Positions 17,051 through 25,461 of a stretch of 64,000 bases of DNA are shown in pieces. The translations under genes were made by a program, and so were the position numbers. Position 1 is the first letter of the stretch. Each line of letters begins with the position of its first letter. The stretch is taken from assembly GCF_017352195.1 (NCBI RefSeq), contig NZ_CP071445.1, forward strand, positions 2,914,001-2,978,000, in the 5' to 3' direction. The DNA is from Sedimentibacter sp. zth1 (lineage in GTDB: Bacteria; Bacillota; Clostridia; Tissierellales; Sedimentibacteraceae). The notes beneath the pieces were generated by a model. It ran no database searches. It saw nothing but the letters and a program-made list of their open reading frames with translations, and had not been told where the DNA came from.

Positions 17051-17719
17051 ATGCAATATTTTATAACATTTCTTGAAGGGATAATAACATTTGTTTCACC
17101 TTGCCTTCTTCCAATGCTACCAATATACATTTCATATTTTGCAGGAGGAAATTCAGAAATACATAAAACAAAAACATTAAAAAATGCATTAGGTTTTGTA
17201 CTTGGTTTTACAATTATATTTACTATAATGGGCGCTTTTGCTGGAAGTATTGGTAGTTTTCTAAAACAATATCAAACAACAGTAGATATTGTTTCAGGAA
17301 TAATAGTAATATTATTTGGTTTAAATTTTTTAGGAGTTATCAAATTATCATTATTTAAAGGTAGTAGAAACACTAAAAATATAAACGAGCTAGGCTTTTT
17401 TTCATCAATATTATTTGGAATGGTCTTTTCAATTGGCTGGACTCCATGTGTTGGAGCATTCTTGGGCTCAGCACTTATGTTAGCGTCACAGCAGGGATCT
17501 ATAATTCGAGGTATTGGATTATTACTTAGCTATTCATTTGGCTTAGGCATACCATTTATAGTAAGTGCAGTATTGATAGATAAATTAAAAAGTACATTTA
17601 ATTTTATTAAAAAGAATTATAAAATCATCAACATTATATCTGGAAGTCTTTTAATTTTAGTGGGCATAATGATGATGACAGGTTCAATGGGATATTTATT
17701 ATCTATTTTAAGTTTTTAG
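17051..17719 (+). CDS. ccdA: CcdA-type thiol-disulfide membrane transporter
   Basis: A 222-residue protein with six membrane helices, full length for the CcdA family (the membrane core of DsbD). The two redox cysteines are seen in FVSPCLLPMLP (Cys18) and IGWTPCVGAFLGSAL. It passes electrons from cytosolic thioredoxin across the membrane to extracytoplasmic thioredoxins. The next gene, 9 bases downstream, encodes such a partner, and a cytosolic thioredoxin is encoded convergently. The ATG follows AAAGGAG. The upstream palindrome suggests joint regulation with the thioredoxin gene. Confidence 0.93.
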   Translation: MQYFITFLEGIITFVSPCLLPMLPIYISYFAGGNSEIHKTKTLKNALGFVLGFTIIFTIMGAFAGSIGSFLKQYQTTVDIVSGIIVILFGLNFLGVIKLSLFKGSRNTKNINELGFFSSILFGMVFSIGWTPCVGAFLGSALMLASQQGSIIRGIGLLLSYSFGLGIPFIVSAVLIDKLKSTFNFIKKNYKIINIISGSLLILVGIMMMTGSMGYLLSILSF

Positions 17720-17728
17720 GAGGGTATA

Positions 17729-18328
17729 ATGAAAAATAAATTAAAGACAATTATTTATCTTGTAGTTTTAGTTGTATTTATAGGTGGAGCAACTATGTTA
17801 TATAATAATTTGAAGGATAATCCAGTTAACGATATATCAATGGATAATAGTCAAGATAATGAGACTAAAGGCGAAGATTCTAATGATACAGAAGAAGAAA
17901 AAATTAAAGCACCTGATTTTACAGTTACGGATAAGGATGGTAATGAAGTAAAACTGTCGGATTATATTGGTAAACCAATTGTACTAAACTTTTGGGCTAG
18001 CTGGTGTCCACCATGCAAAGGTGAAATGCCACATTTTAATGAAGTATATTTAGACAAAGGTGAAGATGTTGTATTTTTTATGGTTGATATGGTTGATGGT
18101 GCAAGAGAAACACAGAAAAAAGGTAAACAATTTATTGAAGATATGAAATACGAATTTCCAGTATATTTTGATAATGGTCAGAGTGCCGCATATACATATG
18201 GCATAGTGTCAATTCCTACAACATTTTTTATTGACAAGGATGGGTATGTTGTAAATGGCGTAAAAGGGGCTGCTTCAAAGAATGTTCTTTTAAAAGGAAT
18301 AGATATGATTACCAACCAGAGTGAATAG
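17729..18328 (+). CDS. TlpA/ResA-like membrane-anchored thioredoxin
   Basis: A 199-residue protein. An N-terminal membrane helix (about residues 5-25) and an acidic linker precede a thioredoxin fold with the active site WASWCPPCKGE (Cys93, Cys96) and cis-proline VSIPTTFFI. The AhpC/TSA-like entry APDFTVTDKDGNEVKLSDY is typical of TlpA/ResA. It would reduce disulfides outside the membrane, driven by CcdA encoded just upstream. The ATG follows AGGAGG at 7 bases. There are no cytochrome c genes in view, so the client is unknown. Confidence 0.92.
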   Translation: MKNKLKTIIYLVVLVVFIGGATMLYNNLKDNPVNDISMDNSQDNETKGEDSNDTEEEKIKAPDFTVTDKDGNEVKLSDYIGKPIVLNFWASWCPPCKGEMPHFNEVYLDKGEDVVFFMVDMVDGARETQKKGKQFIEDMKYEFPVYFDNGQSAAYTYGIVSIPTTFFIDKDGYVVNGVKGAASKNVLLKGIDMITNQSE

Positions 18329-18332
18329 CAAT

Positions 18333-18360
18333 AAAAAAAGAGAGTAATCTCTCTTTTTTT
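18333..18360. terminator. Bidirectional terminator between tlpA-like and thioredoxin genes
   Basis: AAAAAAAGAGAG and CTCTCTTTTTTT pair perfectly around TAAT, giving a T-run on either strand. It overlaps the first two bases of the convergent thioredoxin stop codon. Confidence 0.88.
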
Positions 18361-18667
18361 ATGACATCATTTCTAAAATTGAATGCTTTGGTACTAAACC
18401 AACAGAACGATTAATTTCTTTTCCTTTTTCAACAAGAACAAGAGTAGGAATGCTCATTACAAAGAATTTTTTTGCTAATTCAGGATGTTCATCAATATTA
18501 ATCTTACATACCTTTACATTATCTTGCTCACTGGCTATTTCGTCCACAGTTGGTGAAAGCATTTTGCATGGATTACACCAACTTGCCCAAAAATCTATTA
18601 ATACTTGCTTTTTTGAATTTAAAATTTCTTGCTCAAAATTTTGTTTATTAATTGTTATCGTTTTCAT
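18359..18667 (-). CDS. trxA: Thioredoxin
   Basis: A 102-residue cytosolic thioredoxin with active site WASWCNPCKML (Cys31, Cys34; the common motif is CGPC, here CNPC) and cis-proline MSIPTLVLVEKGKE. It is full length. It likely supplies electrons to the convergently encoded CcdA and to cytosolic reductases. The ATG follows AAAGAGG. A palindrome with the same core as that before ccdA lies about 60 bases upstream of the start. The CNPC centre would shift its redox potential (inference). Confidence 0.92.
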   Translation of the reverse strand: MKTITINKQNFEQEILNSKKQVLIDFWASWCNPCKMLSPTVDEIASEQDNVKVCKINIDEHPELAKKFFVMSIPTLVLVEKGKEINRSVGLVPKHSILEMMS

Positions 18668-18724
18668 AGTATATACCTCTTTTTAATTTATTAATATCAT
18701 TATATTCACTGCAAAAAATAAATT

Positions 18725-18741
18725 CTGTGATAATATCACAG
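18725..18741. promoter_or_regulatory. 17-bp palindrome upstream of the thioredoxin gene
   Basis: CTGTGATAATATCACAG is a perfect odd palindrome, TGTGA-N5-TCACA, which is one base shorter than the Crp/Fnr N6 spacing. The core GTGATA-N-TATCAC is shared with 16946-16966. Confidence 0.55.
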
Positions 18742-18891
18742 TAATACATAATAATACAATTTATATAATAAAATTAATTTTTAAAAAATAAAATAATTAA
18801 AAAATAAAATATTGGGAACAATTTTAATTATAAATAGTCTATAATATATATAGGATAAGTATGCTAAGTTATAAATAATTTGGAGGCGAAA

Positions 18892-20142
18892 ATGAACAAA
18901 AAAATAATTAAAGCATTAGTAATAACTACTGCAGTATCAATGATAATATCTACCACAGCTGCATTTGCCGACAGTGGAAAGTCTGCAAAAAATTCTAAGA
19001 CTGAGCAGAATATAAACCATAACAAAAACAGCTATTCAAACAAACATAATAACGGAATAGATGATGAAAAGGATGATGAAGAAATATTAGGCACAGTCAT
19101 AAGAGTATATGGCAATAAGATTGAAGTTGAAACAGAAGGCGCAGAAATCATAACAGTAAAAATTACTAATAAAACAGAAATAGAAATAGAAAATGAAGAT
19201 GATGAAGATAATGAAGAATCAACATTCAAGTGTTTGAAAGTTGGAATGATAGTTGATATTGAACTTAAAAATGATAAATCAAATCAACATCAATTAGATG
19301 CTGAAAAGGTAACTATATTAGGCATTGAATCAGATGATGAAGATGAAGATGACGAAGATGATGAAGATACAACTGAAAATGTTATAATAAACAATGCAAG
19401 TGTAGAAAAGATTTATAATAATAATGTATTGATAAATAATGATGGAACTCTTTTGATTCTTAATATAACTAATGAAACAAAATTCTTTAATCAGTTTAAT
19501 CAAGAAATAACATTTGCTGGTATTAAAAAAGGTATGATTGTAAAGGTTGAGCATTCACCACAAATGACAAAAAGCATACCAGCTATAACGAATGCAGTAG
19601 AAATAACTGTTATTAAAGATCAAAAAGACAATGTGAAGATAAAAAGCGAAGTAGTAGAAGTAGATAAATATGATAAAACTATAACTATAGGCAATAAAGA
19701 AAAACTATATGAGCAGTTAGTTCTAAACATAAATGAAGATACTAAGTTGTTAGATAGATTTAATATGCCAATAAGCATTTACAATATTAAACCAGGAATG
19801 ATAATTTTAGTTGAACATAGCAGTGCAATGACAAGAAGCATTCCGGCTCAGACCAATGCAGTTAGTATTAAAATAGTAAAATCAATACCAGATAGTATAC
19901 TTTTGAGTACTAAAGTGTTAGATGTCCTTGAAGATAGAATATTAGTAGGTGAAAAGGAACACGAAAATACCTATAAATATCTTCTAATAAACTATAAAAC
20001 AATAATTACCGATAAAAATGGCAAGATTATAGAATTATCAGACATAAAAGAAGGTATGAGTATCACAGTTGAACATTCTATGATATCAACTTTGAGTATA
20101 CCACCACAAACACAAGCATACATTATTATAGTAAATAATTAA
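18892..20142 (+). CDS. Secreted protein with four beta-rich repeats
   Basis: A 416-residue exported protein: signal peptide ending AAFA-DS, then a low-complexity Lys/Asn stretch and four diverged units of about 75-90 residues. Units 2-4 share a strand, INxxTKxxDxFN, GMIVxVEHS and a closing SIPAQTNAVSIKI-type motif (KSIPAITNAVEI, RSIPAQTNAVSI, LSIPPQTQAYII). Unit 1 is interrupted by acidic runs (DDEDEDDEDDED). The pattern recalls small beta-barrel repeats. I know no named family. The acidic insertions could bind cations. ATG 18892 follows GGAGG. It is monocistronic. Confidence 0.75.
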   Translation: MNKKIIKALVITTAVSMIISTTAAFADSGKSAKNSKTEQNINHNKNSYSNKHNNGIDDEKDDEEILGTVIRVYGNKIEVETEGAEIITVKITNKTEIEIENEDDEDNEESTFKCLKVGMIVDIELKNDKSNQHQLDAEKVTILGIESDDEDEDDEDDEDTTENVIINNASVEKIYNNNVLINNDGTLLILNITNETKFFNQFNQEITFAGIKKGMIVKVEHSPQMTKSIPAITNAVEITVIKDQKDNVKIKSEVVEVDKYDKTITIGNKEKLYEQLVLNINEDTKLLDRFNMPISIYNIKPGMIILVEHSSAMTRSIPAQTNAVSIKIVKSIPDSILLSTKVLDVLEDRILVGEKEHENTYKYLLINYKTIITDKNGKIIELSDIKEGMSITVEHSMISTLSIPPQTQAYIIIVNN

Positions 20143-20159
20143 ATTATTAGTTTATTAAT

Positions 20160-20197
20160 AAAAGTACTAATTTCTGAAAATGAAATTAGTACTTTTT
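20160..20197 (+). terminator. Terminator of the repeat-protein gene
   Basis: AAAGTACTAATTTC and GAAATTAGTACTTT pair around TGAAAAT, followed by TTTT. It runs directly into repeat copy 2. Confidence 0.85.
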
Positions 20198-20235
20198 TAT
20201 ATACTAGGAAAGTTCTATTTCTAGTATATAAAAAA
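20193..20235. repeat. Hairpin repeat element, copy 2
   Basis: TTTTTTATATACTAG and CTAGTATATAAAAAA are perfect inverted arms around the loop GAAAGTTCTATTT. This is the most symmetrical of the three copies. Confidence 0.75.
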
Positions 20236-20243
20236 TAACATAT

Positions 20244-20435
20244 AATCATAAAAAATTAATAGACAATAATTCTTATGAAGAATATATAAAAATGAGAAGT
20301 GAAATGAGCGGAAAAAGTCCTGAAGAGTTTCGTCAAAAGTTATCATATAGTACATACAGATATTTCTATCCAGAAGTATTAGCAAGAGATATTCTGATAG
20401 CTCACGCAAAAGAAAACTTTATCAAGAGAGTGTAA
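20244..20435 (+). pseudogene. Unidentified gene fragment
   Basis: An open frame of 63 codons without a clear start ends at TAA 20433-20435. The translation (SYEEYIKMRSEMSGKSPEEF, then SYSTYRYFYPEVLARDILIA and HAKENFIKRV) has the composition of a real protein C-terminus. I do not recognise the family. It begins right after repeat copy 2, and a strong terminator follows. Confidence 0.4.
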
Positions 20436-20457
20436 ATAAAAGAATAGCAAGAAGAAA

Positions 20458-20497
20458 CGTATATTTTTGTACATATAAACGAGTACAAAAATATACG
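20458..20497 (+). terminator. 15-bp perfect inverted repeat
   Basis: CGTATATTTTTGTAC and GTACAAAAATATACG pair perfectly around a 10-base loop, followed by GTTTATTTTAATT. It is probably the terminator of the fragment just upstream. Confidence 0.6.
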
Positions 20498-20611
20498 GTT
20501 TATTTTAATTAAAAATACAAAGTAAATGTTTACCTAAATATGATATAATACGATGAAATATGAAATAGTATAGTCAATAATTATTAGACTAAGAATTGTT
20601 AAGGAGTAATT

Positions 20612-21235
20612 ATGAAAATTATAGATTTAAGCTATAAAATATCTAACAATATGCCGACTTTTCCTGGTGACGATTTGGTTGAAATTAAAGAAAATAAGAC
20701 GTTGGAGAGGGACTATTATAATGCTATAAGTCTTAAAACTAATATGCATGTTGGCACTCATGTAGATATAGCTAGACATTTACTTGCAGATGATAGAACT
20801 ATTGATGAAATACCAATTGATAAATTTATTGGTAAAGGTGTTCTTTTAGATGTTAGAGGAGAACAGATAATTAGCTTCAAAAAAGACTATGAAAAGTTGA
20901 TAAAAGAAAATGACATTGTTCTTTTGTATACAGGATACGCAGATTTATATACTGAAACAAGTAAATATTATGAAAACTATCCAGTATTAGAGGATAAATT
21001 CGCTGATTTTTTAGTTTATAAAAATATAAAAATGATAGGAATAGATACTCCTTCCCCTGACAAAGAACCATTTAATATACATAAAAAACTTCTTAATAAT
21101 GATATATTTATAATTGAAAATTTAACTAATTTAGAAAATTTAATTAATATTAATAGTTTCATGGTGTATGCAGTACCTCTAAAAATAACAGCGGAAGCAA
21201 GCATAGTAAGAGCATTTGCAATTAGTGATTTATAA
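20612..21235 (+). CDS. Cyclase/KynB-like metal-dependent hydrolase
   Basis: A 207-residue protein of the cyclase family (Cyclase PF04199; kynurenine formamidase KynB and relatives). The metal-binding motif H-x-G-T-H-x-D is present in NMHVGTHVDIARH (near residue 48), with the family's N-terminal LSYKISNNMPTFPGD and the later MIGIDTPSPDKEPFNIHKKL. These enzymes hydrolyse N-formyl or cyclic amide substrates with a divalent metal. The substrate here is unknown because no tryptophan-degradation genes are nearby. The ATG follows AAGGAG. Confidence 0.9.
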   Translation: MKIIDLSYKISNNMPTFPGDDLVEIKENKTLERDYYNAISLKTNMHVGTHVDIARHLLADDRTIDEIPIDKFIGKGVLLDVRGEQIISFKKDYEKLIKENDIVLLYTGYADLYTETSKYYENYPVLEDKFADFLVYKNIKMIGIDTPSPDKEPFNIHKKLLNNDIFIIENLTNLENLININSFMVYAVPLKITAEASIVRAFAISDL

Positions 21236-21257
21236 AAAATATTTAAGTTATATTTTA

Positions 21258-21286
21258 TTGACAAAGCAAATTATGAATGATAGTAT
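21258..21286 (+). promoter_or_regulatory. Promoter of the M28 peptidase gene
   Basis: TTGACA (21258-21263) and TAGTAT (21281-21286) are 17 bases apart. Confidence 0.65.
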
Positions 21287-21362
21287 TAATTAACAATAAA
21301 TACAATGTATTTATATATTGCCAAAATAAGGAACAAAGGGAAATAATGAGGGGGGTAGTTTT

Positions 21363-23368
21363 ATGAACAAAAAACTAACAAAAATTGTTGTACTAATATT
21401 TATTTTAATAGCTATAATTGTTGGGTGCAAAAATATTCAAACTAGTAATCAGCAATTAGAATTGAGCTCTATAAATGATTGTATTGAATATCTTACTTCA
21501 GATGAATGTGAAGGTAGATACCCTGGAACAAAAGGAAATATGAATGCGCAAAATTATATCATGGAAAAAATGCAAGACTGTGGACTAGAATCATTTGAAA
21601 ATAATTATTTGTTTTCATACGAAAAACCTATAGTCTCTATTTCTGAAGAAGAAACCAAACTAGAAATTCTTAAAAAAATGAAATTATTAGTTTCGAATAC
21701 GGAAAAGATTTCATTGAAGGAACTTGCTATAATGTAGATATATCTGCTCCTTTGTGTTTAGAAGCAGATAATAAAGATTGTATTCTTCTCCTTAAAGAAC
21801 ACCCTAACAGTAATAATGCAAACCCAAATGGCCAAGTTTATCTAGTTCTTGATGAAGATGTTAAGAGAAGTGCACCATTTCATCATAATATAGATAAAAA
21901 AATATTTCATATATCTAAGGATACTTATAGCAAATTATATGAAAATATTGGAGAAGAAGTACATATTAAAATAGACTCCAAAGAAAAAATTATTACACAA
22001 AATCATGTCGTATCTATGATTACAGGTCAAAGTCATGATGTTGCAGTTGTCATATCTGCACATTACGATCATGTAGGAAAAATTAATAATACAATATGGA
22101 GAGGAGCAATTGATAACGCTTCAGGTGTTTCCGCAATGCTGCAAATTGCAGAAGAATTAAGTACATATTATAAAACAACTAAACCACCTGTAGATATAAT
22201 ATTTTGTGCGTTCAATAGTGAAGAAAGTTCTAATGAAAACTATTCTATGGGGAGTAGCTATTTTTCCGAATATCTAAAAACGCGATATAATAATATATAT
22301 AATATCAATTTTGACTGTGTTGGTGGTAATGTCGAAGATAATCTAATAACTTTTGATATAAATTCCAAGAGTAATACTAATGAAATAAAAAATATATTAG
22401 AAGTATTACAAGAATCATTTATTGCAAATAATTATGATACTGCAATAACGGAAAATTCTTTTGCAAGTGATCATTGGAAATTTGACGAGGGTATTAATAT
22501 CTCAACAGGTACTGGTGATGGATTAATTCACACACCAAAAGATACAAAAGAATTATTGAATCCTAATTATATATATCAAATATCAGAGATAGTGTATGAG
22601 TATATTATAAATAGTATTAATATTTTTATAAAAACTAATGATGAGACGAACTATGATGATAGCAAAATATTCTCAATTATTGATTCTGAAGAAGAAAAAT
22701 TACAGCCATACACCTTGAAATATATGGAGATTGAAGATAATGTGTATTGTATAATAAACAATGAAGTAGATACTACAATAGAAGATATTAAAAATATTTC
22801 AAAAGTGGATTTAAGTTCTATTTCTAAATATTTAGATGTAGAGGATGTTTCTGGTACTATTTCTTACTATTATGATTGGTATGACCCTAATAAACATGAA
22901 TTAGACAAAATATATGATGTAAATACAGAATTCAATAATTTTGTAACAATTAGATTATTTGATAATTCATTTGGCGACCAAATAAATAATTCATATACTA
23001 TAGAAATTGTTAATATTAAAGATAAAAACAGTGCAGTTGGCAGTAGTCTTTATAATATTTATTTGAATCAAGATTACATCTATGAGTTAGAGAAAGATGG
23101 AATAACTTATAAAATACAGGATACAGTTGTATCTTATGACGAAGAAGGAAATCCAAAAGAAAAGCAGATATTAATTTATGCAGAAAAATCATTTAATGAA
23201 AAAGTAGTTTTCATGACTTTCCAATGCCCAGATTTATTTAAAAGAAATGGGTTTGTTCATAAAGATATTGAAACATCATTGGATGAACTAAATAAAATTT
23301 TGGAACAAGAAAAATTCTATGAATTTGCTAATGAAACAATAGAAAATATTTGGGAACAAGTAAAATAA
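21363..23368 (+). pseudogene. M28-family metallopeptidase lipoprotein, interrupted by a frameshift in an A7 run
   Basis: The first frame (21363-21737) has a lipoprotein signal ending IIVGC and the start of an M28 peptidase (LTSDECEGRYPGTKGN). Just after the seven-A run at 21672-21678 the sequence continues in another frame (NEIISFEYGKDFIEGTCYNV) to 23368. One extra A, or a -1 ribosomal slip on AAA, would join them. The metal ligands are all present: SAHYDH, GAIDNASG, NSEE, NFDCVGG and SDHWKF. A domain of about 270 residues of unknown type follows. Without correction the product is dead. With slippage it would be a roughly 668-residue surface aminopeptidase. A sequencing error is also possible. 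Confidence 0.8.
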
Positions 23369-23372
23369 TTAT

Positions 23373-23490
23373 AGGCTACGCCCTATTCACGGTGGAACAG
23401 ATGTACTTGGATAGTTTTAATGAGAGTAAGCTTAAAGAAATTCTAAATATAACAAAGGATATAGCCTTAAAAATTAGCTATATCCTTTAA
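23373..23490 (+). pseudogene. Possible remnant of a second M28 peptidase end, with terminator
   Basis: One frame reads FTVEQMYLDSFNESKLKEIL then NITKDIALKI, similar to the C-terminal H-T-x-x-D-x-L-D-x-I helix of M28 peptidases. It is short and lacks a start. AAAGGATATAGC/GCTATATCCTTT (23454-23488) forms a hairpin at its end that can terminate transcription from both sides. Confidence 0.35.
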
Positions 23491-23504
23491 GATACCAAAA
23501 TTTT

Positions 23505-24305
23505 TTACAACGGTAAATCTTTTTTAGTGAAAATATAAGCACCTACGCTGTAAAGAACTATAGATATTGTCACAAGTATAAGAATTGGTAAAAGTATATC
23601 AGTTTTTCCTGCAGCAATTTCACTTGATGGTAATAATGTGAAAATTGTTGCATATTTTAAATTTTCTAAGTTTCCACCCATATTAGCAAGCATATTAACT
23701 AAGTATAATAATATTGGAATACCAGCACCAAATAAAAATGAGTTTTTACTTTCATTAAATATGCATGATGCTAAAAAAGATATTCCGGCAACTGCCAATT
23801 GTAATAAAAATAAACTTAAAGACATCAAAATGTAATTTTTTATGTTCAATTGACCTGGAAACATAATTTCACTTGTTACTATTGCAAGTATTGTTGAAAA
23901 TAAAACTAGTAATAAAATATTGATAATCATAACCAATATTTGTGTGAATATTATTTTTTTTCTTGTATTTGGTGAAGCAAGTATACATGCCATTGAACCT
24001 GAATCAACATATCCTGCAACTAGCTTATTTGCAAGCATTATAGTAAAAATCATAGGAAATACTATAAGTATAAATCCAAACAAATATGAATCCAAAAACG
24101 ATATAAGGTCGTTCCCGGCTGAAGTCATACCCATAGCGGACATCATACCGGGCATTGCTTCCTCAAATTGTTTTAGCATATCTCCAAGCTTAGGGTCAAA
24201 CATGTAAACCATAATCGGAACATAAAGAGCTAGTATTGCCATAAATATCAACAAAATTTTGTAATTAGATTTTATTTCTTTTTTAAATAGTGGTAAACTA
24301 ATCAT
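23505..24305 (-). CDS. ABC-2 type transporter permease
   Basis: A 266-residue protein with six predicted membrane helices and a first extracellular loop rich in Met/Gly (AMPGMMSAMGMTSAGND), as in ABC-2 export permeases of Firmicutes. It would form the membrane channel with the ATPase encoded immediately upstream. The ATPase stop and this ATG overlap at 24305. The substrate is unknown, though such pairs often export drugs or peptides. The operator in the operon promoter points to TetR-type control. Confidence 0.88.
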   Translation of the reverse strand: MISLPLFKKEIKSNYKILLIFMAILALYVPIMVYMFDPKLGDMLKQFEEAMPGMMSAMGMTSAGNDLISFLDSYLFGFILIVFPMIFTIMLANKLVAGYVDSGSMACILASPNTRKKIIFTQILVMIINILLLVLFSTILAIVTSEIMFPGQLNIKNYILMSLSLFLLQLAVAGISFLASCIFNESKNSFLFGAGIPILLYLVNMLANMGGNLENLKYATIFTLLPSSEIAAGKTDILLPILILVTISIVLYSVGAYIFTKKDLPL

Positions 24306-25192
24306 TATTTGTCACCTCCGTAAAAATGTAAAAATAATTCTTCTAAAGTTTGTGTTTTAATTTCTAAATCTTTAATATTTAGCTCTGAAATATCTCTCAA
24401 TAGTGGGGATATATTTCCTGTAACACTGATAGTAACAGTATTGTTTTGTATAGATGATATCTTATATTTTTTAGATTTGATTTTATTTACATCATCCTCT
24501 GAATTAAATGTTATTATATATGACTTAGCTTTTTTATCCTTTAAAGTAGCCATATCTTCAATTGCAATAATTTTGCCATCCTTTATAATTGCTGTCCTAT
24601 CACATGTTTTTTCAATTTCTTCAAAATTATGTGATGAGATGAATATTGTTTTACCTTTTTTTTGTTCTTCCAACAATAAATCGATAAATCTATTTTGCAT
24701 AAGTGGATCTAGTCCACTTGTAGGTTCGTCTAGAATTATTATATCGGGATTATTCATGAATGCACATATGATACCAATCTTTTGCTTCATACCTTTAGAC
24801 ATTCTTCTTAAAGAGCCCTTTGCATCTAATTCAAAAATCTCCGTTAATTCTTTAGCTCTTGACATATCCTTCATATTTTTCATTTCAGCAATAAAATTAA
24901 TCATTTGAATTCCTGACATATTATTCATGAAAGCAATTTCACCCGGTAAATATCCAAGAGTATCTTGAATAAGGGCTGAATCATTCCAACAGTTTTTTTC
25001 ATTTATAAAGCAGCTTCCTTTGTCTGGCTTTATAAATCCCATTAGGTGTCTAATTGTAGTAGTTTTACCTGCACCGTTAGGACCTAAAAAACCAAATATT
25101 TCGCCTTCGTTTACTGATAGATTTACATTAAAAACACCTTTGTTGTTTCCATAATCTTTGGTAAGATTGTTAGTCTTAATTATTTCCTTCAT
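24305..25192 (-). CDS. ABC transporter ATP-binding protein
   Basis: A 295-residue ATPase with Walker A FLGPNGAGKTT (near residue 36), signature RRMSKGMKQK (SKGMK variant common in ABC-2 exporters), Walker B IIILDEPTSGLDP and switch histidine ISSHNFEEIE. A C-terminal extension of about 80 residues (NTVTISVTGNIS...) is typical of this exporter class. It is translationally coupled to the permease gene. The ATG follows AAGGAGG. Its promoter holds a near-palindromic operator at 25289-25307. Confidence 0.92.
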   Translation of the reverse strand: MKEIIKTNNLTKDYGNNKGVFNVNLSVNEGEIFGFLGPNGAGKTTTIRHLMGFIKPDKGSCFINEKNCWNDSALIQDTLGYLPGEIAFMNNMSGIQMINFIAEMKNMKDMSRAKELTEIFELDAKGSLRRMSKGMKQKIGIICAFMNNPDIIILDEPTSGLDPLMQNRFIDLLLEEQKKGKTIFISSHNFEEIEKTCDRTAIIKDGKIIAIEDMATLKDKKAKSYIITFNSEDDVNKIKSKKYKISSIQNNTVTISVTGNISPLLRDISELNIKDLEIKTQTLEELFLHFYGGDK

Positions 25193-25277
25193 TTACATCC
25201 TCCTTGTAAAATAGTTTCATCAACTTTATTTGCAATTTCAATATTAGCTTTATTTTCCAAATGAGTATTAAAACATA

Positions 25278-25307
25278 ATTATAAAATTATTGACCAATTT
25301 AGTCAAT
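25278..25307 (-). promoter_or_regulatory. Promoter and TetR-like operator of the ABC export operon
   Basis: On the minus strand TTGACT (25306-25301) and TATAAT (25283-25278) are 17 bases apart. The -35 box lies in the inverted repeat ATTGACTAAATTGGTCAAT (25307-25289), a form typical of TetR-family operators in Firmicutes. No matching regulator is encoded next to it. Confidence 0.65.
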
Positions 25308-25461
25308 GGTTATTTTAAATAATTTATATAAATTTATAAGCTTATGTTACAATTATGCGTTCCTAAATAAGAAATAAAAATAATAATTTGTGAAATACTA
25401 TATTGTGTGCAGTTAAGTATTATAATAAATTTTAAAAATTCAGTCTAGATGGAGGCATAAT

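Noticed and set aside
25193-25461. T-box or asparagine-related riboswitch before asnA
   Set aside because: No T-box consensus (such as TGGNACCGCG) and no antiterminator/terminator pair seen.
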